In this document: piece after piece, positions 1 through 12,127 of the stretch
Numbering within the stretch: the first letter of the stretch is position 1
Layout of the letters: each line of letters starts with the position of its first letter
Source of the DNA: Marisa cornuarietis
Lineage: Eukaryota; Mollusca; Gastropoda; Architaenioglossa; Ampullariidae
Direction of reading: 5' to 3'
DNA length: 64,000 nt
Assembly (NCBI GenBank): GCA_004794655.1
Contig: SMMW01000141.1
Span: 1,056,501 to 1,120,500 of the forward strand
Position numbers and translations under genes: made by a program
Notes under the pieces: generated by a model
Seen by the model: only the letters and a program-made list of their open reading frames with translations
Databases searched by the model: none
What the model was told of the DNA's origin: nothing

Positions 1-47
1 TGTTACATATTGCCATCAGCAACAGCAAATTTAATGCCTCAACTTAC

Positions 48-3000
48 TTTTCATGGGCTGAACAATTAATTTCTTTGTTGACTTTTCAAAGTCGGTATAG
101 CCTTCCCTGGAGGAAGAAGAAAATTTAAAGTGAAATGTGCCAGAATAAAAATGACAAAATTAGTATGCTGTTTTTAAAGCTAATTGATATTCTTCTTAAA
201 GATATTTTTGTTAAGTACTTGTAAAAGACAATGATTTCTAATAATGCTACGTTTTAAAAAGTAAACATTCTGAAGCTTAAAGGCAGTGAACCGTAAATAG
301 TTTACAATGTCTAGAGCATGGGACCTTGAATTCGTTCTCACCTGCTACTCTTTCCCCATCAGTCTTGGTATATGCAGAATCCCTATATTTTCTATGTTTC
401 TGTTACTTGGTGTCTTTTTGTGTTTTCCATCTTTGTTTTCTGTTTGTCGTCAATACTGTCGTTTATTCTTACGTCCCTCGTGTTCTATCCATTTAGTCCA
501 TGTCTCTTCCTTGTTTTTAAGCGCTAAGAGCATGCTCTCTATGAGTGACAATATGCGCTATACAAATCTTCATTTATTATTATTATATGGAGTTTTTCAT
601 TAACTGGCCCAAGCAGAACACAGTCTCCACAAAGCACTAGAGCCTCCCCAACATTACTTAAAAGTTATTTAAGGTTAATGTCAGCTGCATTTAGCGTGTT
701 GTACCGCATACAGATTTTTCTTCAGCAGATATATAGATTACACCAGATTCTCAAAAAGAAAATGTTTTTGTGTTACTTTACACAACAGATAACAAGTAAG
801 TTTCTGATACCTACCTTAATGCATTAAAAGCCTCCTGTATGTACTTGAGCTGAATATCATAGACTGCCTGGTGGAATCGAACCTCATCTCTCAAGGCCCC
901 TACTTCCTGATGCAGCATGTGGCAGCGATGGTTGCATGCTGACAGGGCAGCAGTCACACACCTCTCAACCTCTGCTGCCTTGCTGCGAGGCAAGGGTGGC
1001 AGAAAAGGCAGCAAAGACTCATAGGTGACATCCTTCACAGCTGGCTTGCTCAGTGCTGGCTGAAAGAAAAAAAAACCATAATTTCATCTGAGTTATTCAA
1101 AAGTGTCAGGCTGATGCTGAGATATAATTAAAAAGGCACTTATAATAAGCTGCAAAAAATGCAGAGAAACTTGCTGTAAAAGTACCTTGATTTGCAAAGA
1201 ATCTATAGCGAGTGAATATTTTAGTTTAAAAAGTGTACAAAAGACATACTGTAATTTTTTACCTGAATAGTGATGTCTATTAAGATTGGGTCATTACTGG
1301 GTTTCTGGTTCATAATGGTGAAGCCTTGACATTTCAAAGATTAAAACTAGAGTGCAGCTGAAAAGTACATCCAGAACTACAGGGTGGATGATGCTTCACT
1401 TTAATCAAGCTGCTCGCATGTTCTCACCCAAGGGGCAGCTGGAAAAAGCAGGGATAGCGACAGAAGATCGCCAGCACAGTCCCTGGCCATGGCTGCGGAC
1501 AGCCGTACCAGCTTTTGCTCTCTCTCCCACACAGCAGAAGTCACATGACGACTGGTACCTTCCTGGTTAGTCACCATCCTGCTACTGAGGATCTCACTCA
1601 CTTTGATAAGCTCCTTGAACAGCAAACTTAGCTTTGACTCCAGCTGAGCCTGGATATGTTAATGGAATTCATTGCTAAGTTAACTGTTGTTGGTTGTAGA
1701 AAACTAAGTGTAAACATAAAATAAAACCACAACAGTAACTACAGTATTTCTGAAGGAAATTTATCAAGAAACAAAATAATCTGTAGTCAACAGTAATCCT
1801 CTACAAAAAATGAAAAGAACACCTCGCAACAGGCATCCTGTATGCAGAAGTGATCAAGAACAGCTAAAACCTCTCTATTCAAACTAAAATCCACCCAAAT
1901 CCGGGTGTAACTGAGAGGTGTCATAGTAGGCAGATCAACCAGTCTGCTTTCATTTCAGGAACCATGACTTCAATCGCCTATAAATTCATATATATATATA
2001 TATATATATATTTTGAAGTAAAGCTATTAAATGTTTTTCCTTTTTTTTCCCCCTTTCACTTGGTCATGCTTTTTCTGCTACTGTTGCACTTGACTGACGA
2101 TTTAAAGGGGAGCTAACTCTCCATATAAAAGCAATGGATCAATACACGTACTGGAGTAGTAAAAGACGCTTTCTTTAAGTGCACTATTTATATTTTTGAA
2201 TACAATTTCTGCAAAAAGTTGCAATAAAGCATTTTTACAAGAATTTTATTTTATAAATGCTTCTGCAAAGGTCAAAAGCACAATTGACTGAAGTGCACTA
2301 ATAAAAGGACAACAATTAACACAAATAGGGGGAGGAGAACCGGTCATTTGACCAAAAATCATATCACTCTGACTATATCGACTTCCTGCCTGAGCTGATC
2401 AATCCCACCATAAACATATCCCACAAAAGACTATATATCATCCCAACACCAAAAGTCAAAATGACCAGGCCCAGGCTAAATGATTATTTGAATGTCTGAG
2501 CTATGATACCTAATATTAACTGAACGTCTGCATATACATTTAACACAAACCTCCAAACTAAAGAAAAATCATAATAAGACTATTTTATTTTTAAAAAATC
2601 CCAATGATTTAAGACAAAACCACTTTATGCGCAATTGTGTGATTAGTTCTCTGAATGTGTATCACCAAGCGGTCATTTATGTTTAGTAAGATGGTGGCTG
2701 AACTAGTTAATTAATATTATCAACATGCAACATCTACAAAAAAAAGTCATAATAGAACACAAAATGTCGGTCCTAAGAGAGTTGGGGAGGTAGCTGTAAT
2801 AGAGATAATGTTTATGTAGTAAAATATGCACATGAAAAATTTTGGGTTGTAACTTATTAGGTGGTCATAATTAGGAAGGTCTTAAAAGGTTTTATTGTAC
2901 ATGCAAACTCAAACATGCTGATTCTCACCACATGTTTGAGGTTCAGAAACTCTGTGCAGCACAGGCAAGTGTCTAAAATGGTGTATTCTTTCTCAGCTCC

Positions 3001-5980
3001 CGGTCTCAGAAAATCATTCAGAAACATGTAAGGACGTGACAGATTTTCCTTACTTGAGTTCTGCATCAAGAAAAATTGAACAAAGAGAACCTAAAATAAT
3101 CTTTCATGTTTTCTGCATTTTTCTTTATGCTCATTTTCACTTTTTCCAGGTTGGAATTAAATTAGCTTCTTCATTAAGAGTGGGGGAACCCACCTTTATA
3201 GGTCAGTGCCTCTGAATTATTCAAATCTAAATATTTTAAAGAATTCCTCATAATAATTTCATTTTGTAAAGTCATATTTTAAATTTTGCCTAGGCAGGAT
3301 GTGAAATGGTTTTACAAAGATTAATATTTAAAATTTGATATCTTTAAATCTGTCCATATTTTGCCACCACCAAGCAGCTGTTGAGGTTTATAAGCAAAAT
3401 CACAAGTTGATCAGAAAACTAATACAATCTTGCTTCAAAAAGGGTAAACTCATATAACTTACATAATTTTGCATACAACTTCCATTTCTGAACAAAAAAA
3501 AACGGGATTTGTAGTAATAGAATACCATCTACCTCTACGTTCTTGAAGAGCTTGATGCGGGCAGATTCACTGGTGCTCACCATACTAATCAAATCACTGC
3601 GCGGAACTGGCACCTCTGAACCCTTTATTTCAAGTCCTATAAAGTATCTGCAATGCCAAGACAAAGATTAAAAACAATGTTAGACCAACTTTAAACTATT
3701 GGTGGCTATTACAGCAAAGGAATATAACTTTGCACAGCACTGATTAACAAAATATCGGCAGTTTAAGAAGGTGCATTTAATAATAAAACTGTAAAGCGCA
3801 TTTCTATATATGGATGTAAGTTCAGTGTGTTGCATAAAACAAACTGTCAATCCGGAAAAGATAATAATAAGCATCAGCAAACAGATGACTTAAACATGAA
3901 TTAAGTGTATGAATGAAAAACCAAGAAGTGAGTGGAACACTACTCTTTATTATGCGAAATATTTCTTGACACAGTTCAAAGTTAAAGGGGGGTGGGGAGA
4001 ATTCCAAACAGCAGGCATGTAAAGGAACAGGAGTGTCTGCCGAATTTCTCCCATTTGATGCAAGGAGATGCAGGATGAGAGAATGGTAACACAAGCGGAC
4101 CAAAGAAACCATCTTGTGTGCTTAAGTACTAGTAGCTCAAACAGGTATGCTGGGGCAAGGCAGTGAAGACCAAGGGAGCACAGTGTGGCCATCTTGTAAT
4201 AAATGCGAGCTTGGAATGACAGCCAGTGAAGCTCATGGCATTGTCTGTCTTTCACATACAGAAGACAACAGGAGCTGCATTTTGCGTTGTTTGAAATTTT
4301 CCAGTCGGTGATCAGGGAGATCAACAAATAGTAGTAGTAATCCAGCCAGGACACGTAACAAACATGAGCTTTTTGATGCCAGAAACTGATAGGAAGAGTT
4401 GGATGTGACTGATCCTGCAAGCTCAAGGAAGATGGATTTACTGCATTGATGTGAAATTCAAGAGATAATGACGCGTTGATGGCAACACCAAGATTCTGGT
4501 ATGCAAGAGAGATGTTGACCTCAGAAAATGTAAAGCTAGTAGAGGCTAGAGCACATTTCAGTTTATTTGTAAAGGCTATTGCAAGGACCTCAGTTATGTC
4601 TTCATTAATTTTTAATTTCTGACCTAAACTTGTCAGACAGCCATGTCAATGCATTTTCCACCTCCGTTAGTGTAGAAGACCGGGAGGCAAGAGCCTCGGA
4701 CATCAGCAACACCTGCGTACAAAAATCATCAGGTATTTAAGTTATTACTGTTAATTTAACATCATTTTTATTTTGCAATGTCTAACATTTGAACATTCAA
4801 ACCTGTCTTTCTAGTTGGATAATGTGTAGTTTTAGAAGATTTATTCGTCTTTCATCAAACTTTTCATGACCCTGCTCAGAGGTCAGACACTTCAGGGCTG
4901 ATCTGCAAAAAAGTGGAGAACATTAGGCTTACTTTGGTAGTTACTGAAAGAAAATAGCCTAGTTCTCCTAAAGTTCTCCTAACCAACTATATATTATGCA
5001 CCTATCTGCATTCTAAAAATGTGTGTGTGTGTTATCAAGAGCAGGGACATAAAATAGGAGAGAGATAAAGGATGATAGTGAAAGGGATGGTTGTTGGTGA
5101 GGTAATGAAATGGTTGGACAATTTGAAATTTGGAAAATTTCAGATGAAAATATATACACCTTCAGAGGTAGGTTAATGTGCGTTGCTGACACTAATTATT
5201 AGAGCACATGTTCAGTCTTTAGTTTTAATTAATATCAGTTGGTACTAGTTGAAGATTTAATGTTTTAATTGCAATAGATGTGGTAGAAATTAAAGTTTAA
5301 AGTTTAAAGAAATTAAAGGAAAAAAAAATGATCATGCTGTTCACTTTGCCAAAGTGAGACTGAATGACTATGAGAACTTCACTTTGATCAACCACTAAAA
5401 ACATCTAATAAGGCAGTGTGGATAAAACAGAGAGACTGTTGATTATTTAAAGTGGAGTCTTCCTCAAACATCTAATGCTTCTACAACATCATACAGCAAA
5501 CAGTTCAATAAAACATGTGAACCTGGATTCTTCAAGATGGGCTTTTAAATCATCATTTTCTGCTTTCAGCAGCTGAAAGAAAGAACAGAATGCAGTTAAC
5601 GAAAGGATTTTGTGTTCTTAGAATGAGGGTAAATAAAGCTAAAATTAGCATGACTTCAATCCTTTGATAGTTTTGCTTTTATTCTTTTGATAGCATAAAG
5701 ATTAGGCATCATGACAAATGTAAGACTATTGGTCAGTACATTAATAATAATAAAAATATGCCCACTCAATGGATCTTGGCTTCTGAGATCAAACTGATAC
5801 CTTGATTTCTTTTTCCAGCTGACCAATACGAGGCACGACTCTGTCCCTTGGCTCTAAACTTGATGACATGTTGCTATGAGTTTTATCTATTTGACTTAAG
5901 TTGTGATGCAAAGCGCCCATGGCACCAAGTCTACCACCTGTTGGCAACATGATGGTGGATAGCTTCAAAATGAGGAAATT
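48..5980 (-). CDS. Coiled-coil protein of unknown family, 3'-truncated by the window edge
   Basis: I do not recognise this protein. Coding exons read from the complement are 5801-5950 (start codon 5948-5950; exon begins near 5980), 5523-5572, 4803-4902, 4624-4712, 3533-3647, 2929-3060, 1428-1649, 1263-1324, 815-1059 and 48-106. All have AG acceptors and GT donors, and reading phases close except between 1428-1649 and 1263-1324. The protein starts MLPTGGRLGAMG. It has a charged heptad-like stretch (QLEKEIKLLKAENDDLKAHL), then LLMSEALASRSSTLTE, an EVPVPRSDLISMV segment, a cysteine-containing LDTCLCCTEFLNL segment and a late block with YESLLPFLPPLPRSK followed by EVRFHQAVYDIQLKYIQ. The visible part is roughly 350-380 residues with no signal peptide or membrane segment, so it is probably a soluble, possibly cytoskeletal or centrosomal protein; that role is only inference. 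It lies head-to-head with TM2D3. The stop codon is outside the window. Confidence 0.8.
107..814. other. Intron with dispersed-repeat copy
   Basis: This is the intron between the last two visible exons of the coiled-coil gene. Most of 340-593 is a copy of the dispersed family described at 14780-15074. No other feature is visible. Confidence 0.6.
340..593 (+). repeat. Dispersed repeat family A, copy 1
   Basis: T-rich sequence containing the shared blocks AGAATCCCTATATTTTC, GTTACTTGGTGTCTTTTTGTG, AAGCGCTAAGAGCATGCTCT and a TACAAATCTTCATTTATTATT tail. Other copies are at 14780-15074 (+), 22525-22740 (+, diverged) and 37700-38045 (-). The GCGCTA...ACAAAT plus TTA-repeat tail is the usual look of a non-LTR retroelement or SINE 3' end. 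The open frame through this copy is not a gene. Confidence 0.8.
815..1059 (-). CDS. Exon of the coiled-coil gene with a proline-rich turn and long helix
   Basis: The acceptor is a pyrimidine tract ending CAG just above 1059, and the donor is AAG|gtaggt below 815. The translation begins PALSKPAVKDVTYESLLPF, has a short proline-rich turn (LPPLPRSK), then a long predicted helix with scattered cysteines and histidines ending in NALR. Phase continues correctly into the next exon at 48-106, which reads EGYTDFEKSTKKLIV. This is the best-defined exon of the gene and the best query for naming the family. Confidence 0.85.
1428..1649 (-). CDS. Coiled-coil gene exon with uncertain 3' boundary
   Basis: The acceptor tatccag lies just above 1649 and the frame opens AQLESKLSLLFKELIKVSE. 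The frame stays open past a good donor (gtgaga) at 1427, and the extra residues (for example SAVWEREQKLVRLSAAMA) look coding. Ending there leaves phase 0, but the next exon (1263-1324) needs phase 1. A weaker donor below 1559 (GAAG|gtacca) gives a clean phase and reads NQE-GFTIMNQKPS. Either the shorter exon is right, or there is an alternative form or small indel that I cannot resolve. Confidence 0.6.
1989..2011. repeat. AT microsatellite
   Basis: An alternating AT tract inside an intron of the coiled-coil gene. The rest of the 1650-2928 intron is AT-rich with nothing else I can support. Confidence 0.8.
3950..4620 (-). pseudogene. Non-LTR retrotransposon (LINE) remnant, C-terminal part of ORF2
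   Basis: Read from the complement, the frame contains motifs typical of the end of LINE ORF2 proteins: a degenerate LDYYYYLL (normally LDYCNSLL), then HELHWLSFQARIYYK (family consensus like LHWLPVxARIxYK), then LAPAYLFEL and AVWNSP. Upstream, LGVAINASLSLEFHI matches the LGVxLDxxLSMexHI region. Frameshifts and lost residues mark it as dead. It sits in an intron of the coiled-coil gene, on the same strand. The element continues as a non-coding 3' tail to about 3860, and a block there (CAGCAAACAGATGAC) recurs near 31187. Confidence 0.75.
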
Positions 5981-7050
5981 CTGGAAAGTAAATGTTTCAA
6001 TAACCATCTTTAGTCTTTCTGAAAGCTTATTTTTATAATGCAAATATATTTTACCGTGACTAGTATGCACTCTTTCAGCAATCACATTAGGAGATTTATT
6101 CCTGACTGTAGCCAACGTTTACAATCCATAAAATAATAGGTTTTCAGACCCTCAGTAAAATTTGTTCGGGAGGGAGGGGGGTTCACAACCCCGGTTAAAA
6201 TTGTTTAGGGTTTTTAGACCTCACTTCTTAGTGCTCCACAAAAAGCATGGACTGAGAAAACTTAACCAATTTATCAAAATCATCTGCGATAGTCTTGATA
6301 AGTAATAATGTCACTGGTTTGTCAAGTTAATGTTGTACTATTGTTAACATCATCGCCATCCTTATCATTACATTTTATTTTTTATATAACATTGTCTTAT
6401 ATTAATGACTGTAAATTTCTCCATACTCTTCAAGTTCAAGGATAAATGGATTGTCTAAAATGTCTAATGTGAACATATTGCAGGAAAGCAGTCACTATCA
6501 TTTGATAACCAATAATAATGAAATATTAGCTTTTTATATCCAGTTCATTGCAGTAAGACTTCCGATCTCTTAGACAACCAACGCCAATTGTATACATTTT
6601 CAGACCTTCTTGGAAGATTTTCTTGACGTGTTTTGGAACTCTGTTACTTGATTACGTACGTTTCTACTTGAAACCCAAAGAGACTATAAAAAACCACATG
6701 AAAAGGAATGAGAATAACATCGAAACACGAACTAATTGTGATCGAAACCCCCGCCATAGCCGTTCCAGCCCACAGGGGGATCATTCCTTGTTCGGCGTTC
6801 ATAGAAACGCTTGCCAAACTAGTTGTAAAAATACGTATTTCATAGATATGAAAAAGAGTACCTTTAGCCGATGTGACAATTTAATCCAATTTTTAGGTGT
6901 GTAACTTACACTGTAAGTTTATATTTTTATTTGCAGAACAAAAAGAAAGCATAAGCGAGGGCAAGAGCTCTCCTTGTTAAGAAATAACATTTGTTAGAGA
7001 CTCGCCGATGTTTAGAGAGATGTTAAGATGTTAAGTGTGAAGTTGGCACC
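5981..7050. promoter_or_regulatory. Shared divergent 5' region of the coiled-coil gene and TM2D3
   Basis: About 1.1 kb separates the first recognisable coding exons of two oppositely directed genes. It should hold both promoters and non-coding first exons. I see no TATA box placed convincingly for either gene and no strong CpG island. An acceptor-like CTTTCCAG just above 5980 suggests a non-coding exon for the minus-strand gene further up. The ORF at 6623-6904 has no coding character. Confidence 0.5.
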
Positions 7051-7054
7051 ATGA
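7008..7054 (+). promoter_or_regulatory. Two short upstream ORFs before TM2D3, the second overlapping its start
   Basis: ATG at 7008 opens an 8-codon ORF (MFREMLRC) ending TAA at 7032-7034. ATG at 7028 opens an 8-codon ORF in another frame whose TGA (7052-7054) overlaps the main ATG (7051-7053) as ATGA. If the transcript starts upstream of 7008, both would lie in the leader. The transcription start is not known. Confidence 0.45.
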
Positions 7055-9591
7055 AGTGGTTTATTCTGGCATTACTAATGATTTCTCTTTTTGGATCAGG
7101 TGTAGGTCAGAACTGTGAGTAACCTTTGTAATAAATCCTGTTTATTCTGTACTCGAGCAGACGTAGAAGATACTAATCTTCAGCCAGGAACTAAAAGGGT
7201 CATTTTATGTCGGGTAGGTTCTATGAGTATGAGCAGTTTTCATTCGGCATAAAGAAACACAACCGGCTGTACTTGTTTCATACATGCATTTAGTCTTATA
7301 TGTCATTTCTTATATAATGTGTGTTTCTTGAGGTTTTGCAGCCAGCAGGCGTGTGTAAGGGGTCGGGGGGGGGTGAGAAATCTGAATTGAAAATTGTTTT
7401 ATACATGCAGTTTGTTGAGATAACTGATTAATCGGATTGTTTTCTATTGGTTTAGTAAACACAAATCAGAATCAAGCAGTTACTGAGGGGTTCTTGCTGA
7501 AAACTACATTGGAATCTAATAGCAGCAACTCATTAAACGACACCAAAAGCAGAGGAGATAACACAGGCGACGAATGCTATTTGTCCGTTGACGACATTTG
7601 TCCTGTGGGTGTTCTTTGCCAAGATCTTGATGCAGATTGTCTTGATTGTGAATTTAACACTAGCTGTGAGTATGGAGCCAAGTTAGAAGCAAAATGCAAA
7701 CCCAAACATCAAGTGAATTGTACAGTAAGTGTACTTTTGTTTTAAGAACTAAATGTTCAAGATCAATGGTGGGAAGGGTGATTTTGTTCTGGGATACTAA
7801 AAAAAGAAAGGACAGAATGATGTAGCAAAATGTTTTTAAAGGGTAAAGATACAGGGAGGTGGGGTTGAATATGGTTGCAAATAGTAACAATTTGTACTGT
7901 GTGTATATATACTGCTAGTATAAGCACTAACTGGAATTGCCCCTTGGGGATAAATAAAGTTGTATTGTAGTGTATATATATATATGCTGCATACTTTTTT
8001 GGGACTGAAACTTTTGCCATAATATGTCATGATTGGCAGCTAGTGTACTAGTAATAGTCCTAATGCCACAGCAAAAGATACAATTCTTTTGTGTAGTTGG
8101 CTCGGTAGATATAATTATAATTATGAAGGTAGTATATTTTTCAATTTGTACATGAAAAGCTTTATTTTATTATTGCTAAATCTGTAATGGTCTGCTAATA
8201 GGGAAACCAAGAAGTAACTAGGTCTTATCAGTGCAAGTATTGTTACCAACTGGACCATTGGAAATATGCGTGTAACACATCAACAGACTGTTCTCTCAAC
8301 AAACACCGCAGTTATTATCCGGCCATGCCATTTTATACAGCTGTGTGCAAGGTTCATGGCTCAGAATATTGTTTAGGTAAGCATTTCAGAATCGGTTCTT
8401 TTAAGTCTTGATATTAAATTGTCATTATATCCAAAGCATGGCCAATGCATTGAGGCTCATAGAATCAAGAACACTGCTGATTTCATTGATGCAACATTGT
8501 AGGCACTGAATCATTCTTTCAGAAGCAGGCTTGGGGGTCATAAATGAGAAAAAAGAAAGAAAAATTCATAAAATTAGTTATATTAATGTAAATCATAGGG
8601 GATTTTTCTAGGCAAAGCATTTAAAAGAGACATATGCATGATGCTTAGATGACTGGTTTACTGCCAGGTCGGAGATGCTTTTACAAACAACACCCATGCA
8701 ACTGGTCTCAAGGATACAAGTGGTCCACAGCGCTTATATTAAGGTAAGTTAGCGCTGCTCAGCAGAAATGATAGCTATTCAAATAGCTATCCAAAGTGAC
8801 TTTTGCCTTGCAGGTTTTTATGTGGACAAATGATGAGATTTTTTCCCAGTCACTTGTCATGGACTAATTGATGAACCAATTGCTGTTTGCTCAGAATTTT
8901 ATGCAGCTGTCAAGACAAAAGATACAAATCTGCATTAAAACAACTAAGAGATATTTATAAATAGGATAACGATACAAGGATTAATCATTTCATCTATGCT
9001 ATTGTTACATGAAGTGAAATGACATAATGAGTAAATTTAATGAGTATGGAAAGTGTAAAATTGTTTGAACATGTGCACAAAATATATACATGTGTAAGTT
9101 ATAATCTATCATAAAAACAGTTTATTATGGCATATTTGTCTGTATTTTGAAAACTGCATTGTAGCTTTTATCAGTAAACAGATTATTAGAAGTCGCATTA
9201 GGTCAGATACTCCCAGATCAGTTAAATAAATAACTTAAGTGGGCAATGAAAAATTGGTAAAAGAAGTTTAAGATTATCTTATGTTAGTAGAGATGATCCA
9301 CCTAAAGGTGGAGACTTTATAGTTCATTATTTTTCTTTTGCTAAACATAGTCAAATCTTTTTAAAGGTATCAAAACATTTGTAAACAGACATCTTTAAAC
9401 TGTCAGTGTGGCTTGCTTATTGCAGCATCACCTTAGGAGGATTTGGTGTAGACCGATTTTACCTGGGACTGTGGCGTGAAGGAATTGGCAAGCTGTTCAG
9501 TTTTGGGGGTTTGGGAATATGGACAATTGTGGATGTAATTCTAATAGCCGTTGGTTATATTGGTCCATCAGATGGCAGCCTGTATATTTAA
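7051..9591 (+). CDS. tm2d3: TM2 domain-containing protein 3 (almondex orthologue), complete
   Basis: Five coding exons: 7051-7114, 7456-7724, 8202-8376, 8668-8743 and 9426-9591. All have AG/GT boundaries and closing phases, giving 249 residues. Residues 1-20 ([17 protein letters not shown]) form a signal peptide. A long cysteine-rich luminal region follows ([56 protein letters not shown]). The C-terminus is the TM2 domain: two membrane segments around a turn with the [11 protein letters not shown] motif (DRF variant of DRY). The ending GPSDGSLYI at the extreme C-terminus distinguishes TM2D3 from TM2D1 and TM2D2. In Drosophila, almondex is a maternal neurogenic gene needed for Notch signalling; a role here is by homology. 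The start has a good context (GCACCATGA). A possible polyadenylation signal ATTAAA is at 9741-9746. Confidence 0.94.
9426..9591 (+). CDS. tm2d3: TM2D3 last exon: TM2 domain
   Basis: The acceptor attgcag joins the previous AG to make the serine of [16 protein letters not shown]. The exon encodes nearly the whole TM2 domain: helix 1, the DRFYLG turn and helix 2 ([13 protein letters not shown]), ending with TAA. Starting at the internal GTG at 9406 would read through the intron end and is wrong. Confidence 0.93.
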
Positions 9592-12127
9592 CTGGTGTTT
9601 GCATGATGAATGCAGAATGGTTATTAAATGAGTCAGAGTGTGATCGTGCTAGCAGTCAAGTGCGTACATAAATGCTTGTGTTGTTTTTATGGCAGCAGTG
9701 CATGAGAGGACAAGTAGAGTTTTGTGAAAATGGTTGAAAAATTAAACTTACCTGTGTACATATAATTATGTGTTGAAAACATTCCCTAGAATAATTGCAT
9801 TCATTTTGGGAATGGACAAAACTGATGGTTTGTAAAATATGAAATATGAGTTATGCACCACTTTTTTTAAAATCCCTTTTGCATTCTCTTGCATGTGTTT
9901 ATGTAAGTGAGTGAGTGTGAGTATGTGTTTGTGTGTCTGTGTGCCGACACTTTAAAAACTATCCAGTAAACTGAAAATTATATTAATTTTTCAAGGAGAC
10001 ATTTTTGATGTTGTGGATGAATGGGCTTGAAGTCCAAGATTTTGTGTGCAAGTGTACATACAGTGATCCCTGTAATAAAAACACAGACTCAGAAATACTG
10101 TACTTGTCTTGCCAACCTCTCCCCTACACAAATGCTGACCAAAAGGTGAGGGTGGCAACATAAAGAGGCTATATGATCCAAAACTTGGTGGGTAACTTTG
10201 GGGGAATTTCATTCAACCACAAGGTGTAATGACAACTGGCATTGGTGAGATGTTGAAACTGTATTTTATTCATACATCATAAACACTTTTTGCCATTTGA
10301 GAAGAAAAATATGGCATGAATGTTTTATTTGTTCTCTCTCAAAACGGTTAATTTTTTTGCTCGTTGAACCACTGTAAAGCCGCGGTTCTCAACCTGGGGG
10401 GCGCGCCCCCCAAGGGGGGCGCAAGCTGCTGAAAAGGGGGCCGCAAAGGCGGTCATTTTCTCATATCTCATACAGGTATTAGTGGCTAAGGGGGGCGCGC
10501 GGACGTACCTTTATTCGTCTGGGGGGGCGTCACAAGTAAAAGGTTGAGAAACGCTGCTGTAAAGTATCAACATATTGCACATAATTAGTATAGCATCAGA
10601 AACATATCTTCATATTAGGACTATTAAAACTGGCTATATACCTCTTCATAAAAAGCATTCTAGGAGTGTATAAAGGCAAGTAATTATTGATCATAATTTT
10701 GCATAGACATAAAAAAATGCATGCGCGCATGCACACAAACACACACACTCACTGTGCTCTTTCTCTATACTCCTGTTTCTCAGGGAAACATGCACAGTGC
10801 CATCTTAGTTTCATACACATGCATATTCTTTAAGATAATTTTCATGGATTCAATGTACATCACCTGGTCACAAATTGTGACAATATAAATGCCCAGTTGA
10901 AGCAGAAGGTGACGTGTGGTTGCTAAAATCCCAAGCTATCAGACACGTCAATGTATTTCTGGTATCAATATCTTTGTACCATAACATCAAAAGTTAATCG
11001 GCGAGGTAGCTTAGTTTGTATCTAAATTAGATGACAGCATAGCTGTTTTCACAACCATTTATATCCCTTATAAACATGAACAACAGCTTAATTTACTATG
11101 GCTATGCAATCAGGTATGACATCTTCAGACTTCTGACTGAAATTTCAGTTTATGGGTGCCCTAGGGGTTATGTCTGAGGTCAGGCTTATATCATGAGCAT
11201 CCTGAAATCATTCTAAGGCTTATTTTCGGGAACATGTGATATGACATAATCTTGCTCTCATAGGATCCTGCATAATTTTACTTTCTGTGGTTTACCTATG
11301 TTTTAAAGCTTTAAAAAGTATTTTTTGTTGTGTTCTCAAATTTCACTTTTAAAAGATTTACTTTTGTAAATATCATAAAAAATACTGGCCATATGCATTG
11401 TTTTTTTTCTGCTTTTGATTGTAAGACTTCATACTGTCTATTAATGCTGTATTATAGGTTATTAAAATTCATACAGATATAAAATCACACCTGTCTAAAG
11501 CAGGACATTCTCTCTTATAGCATACTGGGCAGCTGGTGAGATAAAATATTTGAAATATTTACATTTACATCCTGATTTTATTCTTGTATCTGTTGTCAAC
11601 TAACCAGTTTGTTCTTTAGTTTAAAAACAATACAGTGTTTTATAATGTTTGACTTGGATTAAATATCATATTTTACTTTTGTACAGCAGATTCTGTGCAG
11701 AACACTGGCCAGAGTAGGTGTGAGTTCTGATGAACAGTTAATGAATTGCTGACTTAAATGTTAAAGAAACTGTTCAGAGAAATTCATAGAAGATGGATTA
11801 CTTTCAGTTTTAAATTAAAGAAAAACAAATTGCTTGTGGAAAAGGGAAATCTTTATAAAATATTTTCCCACAAGAATACGTTATAAATACAAGCAAAAAT
11901 ATAAAGTTAAAATCAGTAGAATCAAAGTACTTTAAAACTAATATCAGAAATTGGCAGTGATTGAAATTAACTCGGTTTTCTACTTAAAATAAGTATAAGT
12001 TAAAATAACTTAGATGCAGTCCATATAGTAAACTTGTTTGTATTAAGCCAGAACAAAGTGAACAAACAACAACAACAAACAAAAAACCCAGCAACAGATT
12101 ATGAACCAAGTACACAACTGAAAGTCC
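9592..12127. other. Convergent 3' intergenic region TM2D3 / AP5B1
   Basis: This stretch holds the 3' UTRs of two tail-to-tail genes, one hAT-type miniature element (10380-10556) and otherwise AT-rich sequence. No coding exon is visible. Confidence 0.6.
10380..10556. mobile_element. hAT-type miniature inverted-repeat element, 177 bp
   Basis: The left end reads CGCGGTTCTCAACCT; the right end, read in reverse complement, is CAGCGTTTCTCAACCT. An exact 8-bp target duplication CTGTAAAG flanks both sides (10372-10379 and 10557-10564). The interior is G-rich with GGGGGGCGC blocks near both ends. An 8-bp duplication and a CAGxGxTTCTCAACC end are hallmarks of Charlie-like hAT elements. There is no transposase, so it is non-autonomous. 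Confidence 0.9.

Noticed and set aside
307..603. 98-codon ORF
   Set aside because: It lies in a dispersed repeat copy that has the same broken frame at other positions.
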